Source of the DNA: JBBIWA01 sp037439425 | GTDB lineage: Bacteria; Acidobacteriota; Blastocatellia; RBC074 | Direction of reading: 5' to 3' | Length of the DNA: 30,422 nt | Assembly: GCA_037439425.1 (NCBI GenBank) | Contig: JBBIWA010000074.1 | Coordinates: forward strand, 1-30,422 | Shown: positions 24,220 to 30,422 of the stretch, in pieces | Position numbering within the stretch: the first letter of the stretch is position 1 | Layout: the number at the start of each line of letters is the position of its first letter | Notes under the pieces: model-generated | Databases searched by the model: none | The model's input: the letters and a program-made list of their open reading frames with translations, nothing else | Told to the model about the DNA's origin: nothing | Position numbers and translations under genes: made by a program

Positions 24220-25320
24220 ATGGTTAAGCCAAAAAGTGCGTGGAAGGTTGCGATCTTGATCTGCGCCGTAGCGCTCGGCTTCTTGCTGGCCGAAGCTGCC
24301 GTTCGCCTGCGCCAGCATTACCGATATGGCACGGCCAGGAATAAGCTCTATGACACGGTGATGGATCCGGTCTCCGGACTTCCTGTGCCAGCGCCCGGGC
24401 AGATGACGCGTAGTATTCAGATTGACTCGCGCGGGTTTCGCAATCCTGAACTCGAGCTTCCCAAACCGGCGGGGCGGATCCGCCTGGCTTTCTTAGGAGC
24501 CTCAACCACCTTCTGCGGGGAAGTGAGCAGCAACGCTGCCACCTGGCCGCATCTGGTTTGGGAGAAATTACAACACCACTGGCCTGAAGCAAGCTTCGAT
24601 TATGTGAACGCCGGTGTGCCGGGTTATGTGGTCAGTCATTCACTGGCCAATCTGCGCGCTCGCGTTGCCCCGCTGCAACCTGATGTCATCATCATCTACC
24701 ACGCGACTAATGATCTATCGCGGGACACGCGAGAGCTGGCCAGAGGGCAAGGACTCTTTGCTGGTCAGGCTGAAGAGCCAAGCTGGCTAGCGCGGCATTT
24801 CTTGGTCTGGAATCTGATCGAGAAGAATTGGCAACTCCAGAGACGCCAACAAAAGGCTCAGGGCGGAGAGCAACGACTGGTCTACGATCCGCAAACTCTC
24901 TCCAAAGGTTTTGAGAGCCGCTTGCGAGAACTGATCACGGCAGCGCAGCAGGTGAGCCAGCTCACCGCCATCGCTACCTTCTCGCACAAAGCGCGTCGCC
25001 ATCAATCTCCTGAAGAACAACTCAAAGCTTGCAATACCAGTTTGTACTACATGCCTTATATGAGCGTGGAAGGTATTCTGGCCGGATTTGAACAGTACAA
25101 TCGCGCCATCCGCGCGGCCGCGCGTGAGACAGGGGCACTGTTGATTGAAGGAGAGGAAACTATTCCCGGCGATGAGCTACACTTCGTTGACTCGGTGCAC
25201 TTGACCGACGCCGGTTGCCAATTGATGGCTGAAAGAGTGGCGCGTCCGCTGATAGCATCGCCGCAACTGCAACACCTCGTCAGTGCGAGCTCGAAGAAGG
25301 GGGGTGGTCTCACACGCTAA
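24220..25320 (+). CDS. Membrane-anchored SGNH/GDSL-type hydrolase
   Basis: 366 residues with an N-terminal hydrophobic anchor (about 8-28), so the catalytic part is periplasmic. SGNH blocks: nucleophile Ser95 in FLGASTTFCGE, Gly132 in NAGVPGY, Asn164 in HATND, and Asp324/His327 in DSVHLTDAG. The preamble IDSRGFRNPELELPKPAGRIRLAFLG is typical of the SGNH proteins found with envelope or exopolysaccharide genes, where they act as esterases or acetylhydrolases on glycans or lipids. Substrate not known. No Shine-Dalgarno is visible before the ATG and no polysaccharide genes are adjacent, so the role is open. Confidence 0.88.
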   Translation: MVKPKSAWKVAILICAVALGFLLAEAAVRLRQHYRYGTARNKLYDTVMDPVSGLPVPAPGQMTRSIQIDSRGFRNPELELPKPAGRIRLAFLGASTTFCGEVSSNAATWPHLVWEKLQHHWPEASFDYVNAGVPGYVVSHSLANLRARVAPLQPDVIIIYHATNDLSRDTRELARGQGLFAGQAEEPSWLARHFLVWNLIEKNWQLQRRQQKAQGGEQRLVYDPQTLSKGFESRLRELITAAQQVSQLTAIATFSHKARRHQSPEEQLKACNTSLYYMPYMSVEGILAGFEQYNRAIRAAARETGALLIEGEETIPGDELHFVDSVHLTDAGCQLMAERVARPLIASPQLQHLVSASSKKGGGLTR

Positions 25321-25352
25321 TTCACCTCTCACCTGCCCTCACCCCCAAGTCT

Positions 25353-25556
25353 GTGGCTGTGCGCTTTGCTTCGCCCCAGGCTTTATGCTTCGCGCTGCCG
25401 ACTGAAGAATACGCCTGGCCGGTTTACCCGGTCGCGATCTTGTTCTACGATAGCCCCCAAGAGTCGGAGCTCTATCGGGTAGTGTTCCCGGACAAAGCAG
25501 TGCTCGAATTCTGCCACACCATGATCCAGTTGAATCGGCTGTGCCAGCGCGCTTAG
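25353..25556 (+). CDS. Doubtful small ORF of unknown function
   Basis: A GTG start and 67 codons: AVRFASPQALCFALPTEEY, AWPVYPVAILFYDSPQ, YRVVFPDKAVLEFCHTMIQL. The frame is open a little upstream too. Composition and strong G/C at third positions resemble the real genes nearby, which argues for coding, but there is no ribosome binding site, no recognised domain and no known relative I can name. It may be a remnant or a genuine small protein. Confidence 0.35.
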   Translation: MAVRFASPQALCFALPTEEYAWPVYPVAILFYDSPQESELYRVVFPDKAVLEFCHTMIQLNRLCQRA

Positions 25557-25611
25557 CTACGCCAGCTGGCAAAGCGAACAATTATCATCCACTGATTATT
25601 CAGAGAAGCGT

Positions 25612-26463
25612 ATGAAACTGACCCAATTCAAAACCAAAACCGTAGACGAACCACGACTTGGCTTGCTTAAGGGCGAGGTCATTGTGGACATTACAGAAGT
25701 GGCGCCGAACATGTTGGAATTCATTCGCCGCGGTCCCTCCGCCTTCCACGCAGCCAAAAACTTTACTCCCAAAGCAGCCTATGCGCTCGACGCCGTGCAA
25801 TATCTACCCGCTGTGCAACCAGGCAAGATCATTGCGATCGGGCGCAATTACTATGAGCACGCTGCCGAAGGCGGCTCTGAAGCTCCCAAAGAGCCGCTCA
25901 TCTTCAACAAACTGCCCAACGCCCTCAGTGCTCACAATGCTCCGATTGTGCTGCCGGCAATCAGCGAGAAGGTCGACTATGAAGCTGAACTCGCCGTAGT
26001 CATTGGCCGGCGCGCCAAACGAGTGAGCGAAGCAGAAGCGTTAGATTATGTCTTCGGCTACACGCTGATCAATGACGTAAGCGCGCGCGATCTGCAATTC
26101 AACGATGGGCAATGGACGCGCGGTAAAAGTTTAGACACTTTTGCGCCGCTTGGCCCATTCATTACTACGCGCGATGAAATCGCTGAAGTGCAAAACCTCA
26201 AGATCGAAGGCCGGCTGAATGGCGAATTGATGCAATCATCAAACACCAGTAAGATGATCTTCCCGGTCAAATACCTGATTTCTTATATCTCGCAAGGGAT
26301 CACGCTGGAACCAGGAGATGTGATCGCCACGGGCACACCGGAAGGCGTCGGCATCTTCCGCAACCCACCTGTGTTGCTCAAAGCAGGCGATGTGTTTGAA
26401 GTCACCATCGAAGGACTCGGCACACTGCGCAATCCAGTGAAAGAGGCGGAGCGGGATGCCTGA
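25612..26463 (+). CDS. Fumarylacetoacetate hydrolase (FAH) family protein
   Basis: 283 residues. The family core is clear: IAIGRNYYEHAAE (75-86), KLPNALSAHNAPIVLP, metal ligands Glu124 and Glu126 in DYEAELAVVIG, Asp155 in YTLINDVSARDLQ, RGKSLDTFAPLGP, and TGTPEGVG near the C terminus. Enzymes of this fold cleave or decarboxylate 2,4-dioxo acids (acylpyruvate hydrolase, oxaloacetate decarboxylase, aromatic meta-cleavage steps) using Mg or Mn. The exact reaction cannot be assigned. A weak AGAGAAG precedes the ATG. The stop TGA lies inside the terminal repeat of a MITE-like element (TGACAAACTT), so the last residues (ERDA) may have been altered by its insertion. Confidence 0.92.
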   Translation: MKLTQFKTKTVDEPRLGLLKGEVIVDITEVAPNMLEFIRRGPSAFHAAKNFTPKAAYALDAVQYLPAVQPGKIIAIGRNYYEHAAEGGSEAPKEPLIFNKLPNALSAHNAPIVLPAISEKVDYEAELAVVIGRRAKRVSEAEALDYVFGYTLINDVSARDLQFNDGQWTRGKSLDTFAPLGPFITTRDEIAEVQNLKIEGRLNGELMQSSNTSKMIFPVKYLISYISQGITLEPGDVIATGTPEGVGIFRNPPVLLKAGDVFEVTIEGLGTLRNPVKEAERDA

Positions 26464-26660
26464 CAAACTTCAACCTAAATCCATGCTTAAGAAGGCGAAA
26501 ATGCAACTGCGACCAATCAAGACGCTCCTTTCCGCCCTCTCGCCCTTTCACCTGTTGGGTGAGAGGCGAAAGGGGGCTGCATCCGAAGGCTCAATGAGTA
26601 CCGAGCGCAATCGCTTTCACCATCTTCTGAGCCGTGGATTGGGACTGAAGTTGGTCGGAC
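26459..26660 (-). mobile_element. MITE-like element, copy 2 (inverted)
   Basis: The reverse complement of this segment begins GTCCGACCAACTTCAGTCCC and continues with CCACGGCTCAGAAGATGG, AAAGCGATTGCGCTC, CCCCCTTTCGCCTCTCAC and GCATTTTCGCCTTCTTAAGC, ending TTTGTCAGG. It aligns with 17474-17679 over its whole length with scattered differences. Its left end provides the stop codon of the FAH gene. Confidence 0.8.
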
Positions 26661-26914
26661 GTTTTCCGCAGGAGTCGTTCAGGTCGTCCCAGACGACATC
26701 CTAAAAGCAATGAAAAGTTCACGAGCGCTTGCCTGTGCCTGCCGCGCTGCGGCACAGGCAGGCGCCACGCGCAGGCAAGCACGCCGACCCAGCGTGCTCG
26801 GTCTCCAGCAATGACCTGCTTAACGAAGCCGGGCACGCTAGATCAGCGTGCGCTCGCGAACTTTTCATCATCTCTCCCGTGTCATCCGTGACGACATCAA
26901 CGACTCCTCCGGAG
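26661..26914. repeat. REP-like composite element (copy F)
   Basis: TTTTCCGCAGGAGTCGTTCAG, hairpin GTCGTCCCAGACGAC (26683-26697), then a strong CCTGTGCC/GGCACAGG hairpin (about 26735-26761), AAGCACGC and CAGCGTGCTCGG, GGGCACGCTAGATCAGCGTGC, TTTTCATCATCTC, hairpin GTCATCCGTGACGAC (26881-26895) and ATCAACGACTCCTCCGG. The two hairpin modules point toward each other with the ACGCACGC palindromes between, which is the full symmetric form of the element. No gene in this stretch. Confidence 0.75.
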
Positions 26915-26964
26915 TTAGGGAATTGATGCCAGCTTTATTTTGCCGACCAACTTACCAGTCACAC

Positions 26965-27882
26965 CTACCCTAACAGTCTGGCCAAGATGGCTGGCCCCCA
27001 GTAAAACCTGGTGAAGTAATAGGTGCCGATCAGGAGGAAGCCTATAGCAGCTGCCATCATTGCTGCCGCAGTGAGCCTGAACACAGGGTGCGCGTCGAAG
27101 CGGTGTGCGCGGATGAAGGTTTCAGCGACCAGCAGGTTGGGGAGATAGAAGAAAAATGCCATCACTATGTCGAACGGGCCATCAAAAGTCCGCCTGTGGC
27201 CAAGACCTCCAGTCAAAAGAAGCCAAAAGCCATAGTCCATACGGTAAAGCCACGAGCCGATAGCCAGAGCAAATAAGCGAATTGCCCAGGCACGATGAAC
27301 CTCCAGGCGACGCTTTCTAGCGTAACGCCACGTCTGGACCCCAGCTACCAGCATCAAAAGGCCGTACAGACCGAAGCCGATATTCATCGGCGTTCCGCCA
27401 ATCGTTCCCTTGACCACGATAAAGATAAAGCCGCCCAACCCGGCCAGCAGCGCCGCCGATACATAAACCCGCCCTACCCAGCGGTGCAGCCCAGGCGCGC
27501 GCTGGCGTACAGAGGAGATCAACTGAATGAAGCCTAGCGCCAGAATGAGGCCGCCAGCCGCGAAGTGCAGGCCGATGCTGGTAGTCGCCAACGGACTATC
27601 TGGCTCATACAAACGTGGCAGGACACCATTCCATTGTTCCAGCTCGCCAGTGTAGAAGGCGCCGGCGTAGAAAGCGAGGATATAAAGGCCGAAGATGGCT
27701 GAACTGAGCCAGACTGTGACCATCAGGGCAATACTTGTCCAGCGCAAAATGGTGGCTGTATCGAGTGCTAGGCGAGACTGCCTTTCTTCTAGCTGTAGAT
27801 CTAGCTTTCCTATCACGGTTGTCCTCAGTTCATCCTCAACTCGAAACTCAATTCTATGCTCATCATCCACACTTGGGCACAC
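26965..27882 (-). CDS. DUF2306 family integral membrane protein
   Basis: 305 residues with about seven membrane helices. Family features are LHRWVGRVYVSAALLAG in the middle, then MNIGFGLYGLLMLVAGVQTWRYARKR, and HRAWAIRLFALAIGSWLYR with conserved His and Arg residues. The role of DUF2306 proteins is not established. A charged 40-residue N-terminal stretch precedes the first helix; it starts at a GTG (27882) with another GTG at 27870, so the true start is uncertain. The preceding gene ends 10 bases upstream, suggesting one transcript. Confidence 0.8.
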   Translation of the reverse strand: MCPSVDDEHRIEFRVEDELRTTVIGKLDLQLEERQSRLALDTATILRWTSIALMVTVWLSSAIFGLYILAFYAGAFYTGELEQWNGVLPRLYEPDSPLATTSIGLHFAAGGLILALGFIQLISSVRQRAPGLHRWVGRVYVSAALLAGLGGFIFIVVKGTIGGTPMNIGFGLYGLLMLVAGVQTWRYARKRRLEVHRAWAIRLFALAIGSWLYRMDYGFWLLLTGGLGHRRTFDGPFDIVMAFFFYLPNLLVAETFIRAHRFDAHPVFRLTAAAMMAAAIGFLLIGTYYFTRFYWGPAILARLLG

Positions 27883-27892
27883 TTGGGTTTTC

Positions 27893-29851
27893 TCAGTTTA
27901 GCACATTGGCTGTCTCATCCAGCCTGACCAGAATCTTGATGAAGAAAGCCGGATCGCCAATCTGGAGTTGCGCAGAGGAAGTCACTTCTTTGTCGTCCAC
28001 AGGCCCACAGACCCTGGCCAGACGGTAGTGTTGAGCAATCCAGTTGCCAAGCGTGTGATAGTAATCGCGCCCGAAGGCCTCGGCTCCGAACTCCCGCATC
28101 GGGCGATTGACAAGTAACAGGTAACGCACGCGCCGCTGCTGCAAAAACGCAATAGCTTCCCTTTCGTCCGCTTCGCTCATCAAGCCAGGAATGAAGATCT
28201 GATGGCGCAATTGATGGCGGCGACCACTGAGAAAAGTGATGCTGCTGCCTTCGGGAAGCACAACTATTGCTTCACCCACAGCCGTATGAGCTTCAATGAA
28301 GTCAAGAGCTTCACTCAGCGCCTGACCGACCGGGCGAGTCGTAAACATATGGCCGCGCCGGGCAAAGATCTCAAAAGAGTAGTCCCGGCGATAACGAATA
28401 GCAAAGACCAGGGCAGCCACGACGAGCATCACAATGATCAACATTCGCCCAATCACTCGTGCCCACCTGCCTAAATTCCCATCCTCCAGCCGCCAGCTCA
28501 ACCACTGCGGCCATGCCTCCACCACCAGATAGTAGCTCAGAATTAACGAGGTTGGTAGAAAGAAGCTGCCGAAAGCCCCACCGCTCGGCACGCGCAAAAC
28601 TACCCGGCTCAGCGCCATCAAACTGTAGACGGCGATGATGAAGAGGCTAGGACTGAGGCCGGGAGTGCCAGATTTCGACTGAGGATTGTGGCCTGGTGCT
28701 TCATTGCGCCCAACCCACCTGGTACTCCAAACTTGTGCGCCCCCCTTCGCGCTGCGCCACCAGTGGAGAATAATCAGGCCGAGCAGTAGTGGTGGCAAAG
28801 CTCGCAGCGGACTGCCATCCCATTGCTGCTGAACTATGGCTCTGACGATGAAGGCGCATAGCAGCGAAATCAACAGCACAATGAAAGACCGGTGGCGCAA
28901 CTTGCGGATGGATGTGCTCGATCCAGGAGGCAACTGCCGCTGTACGATAAGTGCACTCAACAACGTGATGGCGCTCATCACTGCTGCCATCACCGCTGCC
29001 CCGCCGAAGATCTGCACGAGCGAGGAGAGGGGTTGCTGAAGCCCTGTCCGTTGAGCATTGTAAAAGATAAGTGAAGCGGGCAAATGAGTGTAGAGCAAAT
29101 GGCAATCTTCAATCAGCGTACGCCAGCCCACTCGCGATAAGAAGAGACCGTAAACAGGCGCAGCAATCGCGCTGGCTACTGCAGCGGTTAAGAACAACCT
29201 TGTGGCTAACCGTCTGAACTCGGCTCGATAGAGACAAATCAGCGCTGCGATAACTGTCACTGCGGCAACCAGCGCGAACTCCTGTTTGGTGATCCCGGCC
29301 AGGCCAATCAGCGCCCCAGTGATCAGCAAATCTCCTCTTCGCTCGCTCTCGCTATAACGCAGCGTGAAGAGCAATGCGCCCAGCGACAGAGCCATCCCGT
29401 GCAGTGCAGCGAAGGCGTAAGGAAAGATCAAAGTGCCCGCTGGCTTGAAGACGCACAAAATCATCACCAGGATCACGGCCACAGCGGCTTCAGATGGCGC
29501 AAGCAGCCGGCGCGCTATACAGTAGCAGAGCGCCACAATCACCAGCGCGCAGGCCACACCGCTTGCCACCAGCACGTCGTGATGTAGGCCAAAAAGACGA
29601 TAAAGCAGAGCATTGAAGTAGGGAGACAGCGGTGGGTAGATGTAGTGCACATCGCGGTAAAGCCATTCGCCTTCGAGCAGGCGCCGCGGCAAGTCCATTT
29701 CGCGCCCGCTATCGACAAGCGCGCTGGTCCAGCGCCGCCATGAAATAAGCAGCATCAGCCCGAAAACCAGAAGGATTGCAAAATGCGGGAGGCGGGACGC
29801 GAGTGGAAATTTAAAAGATGACCTCATGCTGTACTTTTGACTTTCGATCAT
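27893..29851 (-). CDS. GT-C type membrane glycosyltransferase-like protein (ArnT/PMT superfamily)
   Basis: 652 residues with about 11-13 membrane helices. The first periplasmic loop reads DSGREMDLPRRLLEGEWLYRDVHYIYPPLSPYF, which places an acidic residue pair and a YPPL motif where GT-C enzymes bind polyprenyl-phosphate sugar donors. A soluble C-terminal region (about 500-650) with LPEGSSITFLSGRRHQLRHQIF and RVRYLLLVNRPMREFG follows. These proteins move a sugar from a lipid carrier to lipid, protein or glycan on the outer face of the inner membrane; acceptor unknown. Start ATG at 29851 with a weak GGTGA upstream; a second ATG at 29827 is possible. Confidence 0.8.
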   Translation of the reverse strand: MIESQKYSMRSSFKFPLASRLPHFAILLVFGLMLLISWRRWTSALVDSGREMDLPRRLLEGEWLYRDVHYIYPPLSPYFNALLYRLFGLHHDVLVASGVACALVIVALCYCIARRLLAPSEAAVAVILVMILCVFKPAGTLIFPYAFAALHGMALSLGALLFTLRYSESERRGDLLITGALIGLAGITKQEFALVAAVTVIAALICLYRAEFRRLATRLFLTAAVASAIAAPVYGLFLSRVGWRTLIEDCHLLYTHLPASLIFYNAQRTGLQQPLSSLVQIFGGAAVMAAVMSAITLLSALIVQRQLPPGSSTSIRKLRHRSFIVLLISLLCAFIVRAIVQQQWDGSPLRALPPLLLGLIILHWWRSAKGGAQVWSTRWVGRNEAPGHNPQSKSGTPGLSPSLFIIAVYSLMALSRVVLRVPSGGAFGSFFLPTSLILSYYLVVEAWPQWLSWRLEDGNLGRWARVIGRMLIIVMLVVAALVFAIRYRRDYSFEIFARRGHMFTTRPVGQALSEALDFIEAHTAVGEAIVVLPEGSSITFLSGRRHQLRHQIFIPGLMSEADEREAIAFLQQRRVRYLLLVNRPMREFGAEAFGRDYYHTLGNWIAQHYRLARVCGPVDDKEVTSSAQLQIGDPAFFIKILVRLDETANVLN

Positions 29852-30004
29852 CAGTAGCTCACCGAAACGAGCTAAATGCCATGGAGAACCGCGTCTCTTT
29901 CGAAAACAGGGATAAATCCAAGCGCTTGCTTGAGGCTATCAAGAATAGCATCGGTCATCCGTTCGATTGTCAACTCGACCACTCGGATGCGACTGCTATA
30001 GCTG

Positions 30005-30422
30005 GTTATCGTTACCCAAGCCCGGCGCATCTTTTTGCGGCAGTCACCCCATGCGACGCTTGACGAGTTATGCGAGCAGCCGAAGAAAAAGGCGCGAGTT
30101 GAAGTCAACGTTTCAACCATCTGCTGCGCTCTTGCACCCGCTCGGCCGGTCTCGAAAAGTTGACGAATTCAGCATCAGCATTGCGATGACACCCACTCAC
30201 GCTCGATCTCCACAAGGAGATTGTGGCCGCAAGTCAGTGAGCCGTTCAACAAAGGGAGCCAGATCCGGGCCATCAGCTCGCTGAGCTTTAGCGGTGTTGG
30301 CCCGAGGATGAGTATCGAAGGCGCAGCAGACACACAAGTCTTTGACGCATATGTCGAGAAATCTCTCCTCCCAACTTTGCTCCCCGGCGACATCTTGCTG
30401 CTCGATCTGGTGAAGTTCCGCT
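30005..30422 (+). pseudogene. Degraded IS630-family transposase, running off the window
   Basis: Transposase pieces lie in two frames. Frame 1: ATLDELCEQ and RVEVNVSTICCAL (about 30053-30160), the helix-turn-helix end, then a TGA at 30161. A second frame holds KVDEFSISIAMTPTHARSPQG (about 30160-30225), the first DDE Asp region of IS630 enzymes. Frame 1 resumes with LSFSGVGPRMSIEGAADTQVF, DAYVEKSLLPTLLPGDILLL and DLVKFR to the window edge, where active enzymes read VLDNL. Two opposite frameshifts and a changed DNL motif show it is dead. No terminal repeat was identified at its left end; 29852-30004 holds nothing else recognised. Confidence 0.75.

Noticed and set aside
29399..29587. Small + strand frame within the GT-C gene
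   Set aside because: Shadow frame; the - strand reads as a continuous membrane protein.

Overview
The window looks like a chromosome segment of a GC-rich, probably Gram-negative heterotroph. The gene mix fits Acidobacteriota, perhaps the Blastocatellia: secreted peptidases and amidohydrolases, a GMC dehydrogenase with its Tat-exported small subunit, a GT-C type membrane protein, and intergenic spaces packed with short palindromic repeats. That placement is inference; there is no rRNA or other phylogenetic marker here. No tRNA, rRNA or CRISPR array was seen.

Layout. 0.3-6.6 kb (+ strand): membrane-anchored metallophosphoesterase, secernin-type C69 peptidase, solitary MreB-like protein, CheY/HD-GYP response regulator, and inositol-3-phosphate synthase. 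6.7-9.2 kb: a divergent pair, a cyclase-family hydrolase (-) and a secreted M20 amidohydrolase (+). 9.2-10.7 kb: non-coding, with a REP-like composite, one arm of a large stem-loop repeat element, and a gene remnant with an in-frame stop. 10.7-14.8 kb (- strand): D-aminoacylase-type amidohydrolase, gluconate dehydrogenase subunit 3-type protein, and GMC oxidoreductase. 15.1-16.2 kb: a 0.77-kb element with terminal inverted repeats and tandem hairpin units, partly repeated in opposite orientation at 9.5-10.1 kb, followed by a direct-repeat cluster. 16.3-18.5 kb (- strand): site-2 protease with CBS domains, more repeats, and a tiny zinc-ribbon gene. 19.0-26.5 kb (+ strand): secreted metallo-beta-lactamase-fold protein, a GNAT acetyltransferase stump, S9 peptidase, aquaglyceroporin, SGNH hydrolase, a doubtful small ORF, and a fumarylacetoacetate hydrolase-family enzyme. 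26.9-29.9 kb (- strand): DUF2306 membrane protein and a large GT-C-like membrane protein. The right edge holds a frameshifted IS630-type transposase.

Working together. Most genes are single transcription units. The clearest functional pair is the GMC flavoprotein and its Tat-exported partner, 2 bases apart. The two - strand genes at 27-30 kb, 10 bases apart, are probably co-transcribed. Several products act on amide, peptide or ester bonds outside the cytoplasm (M20 amidohydrolase, D-aminoacylase, S9 peptidase, possibly the SGNH hydrolase), which fits a scavenger of peptides and modified amino acids.

The most unusual content is the repeat landscape. At least five families are visible: the 0.77-kb TIR/stem-loop element and its inverted partial copy, which bracket the dehydrogenase/aminoacylase genes; a 0.2-kb MITE-like element in two full copies plus a solo-end palindrome; a composite REP-like element; a 118-bp palindromic element; and a 4-copy direct repeat. 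Some of them supply stop codons or sit against start sites of genes.
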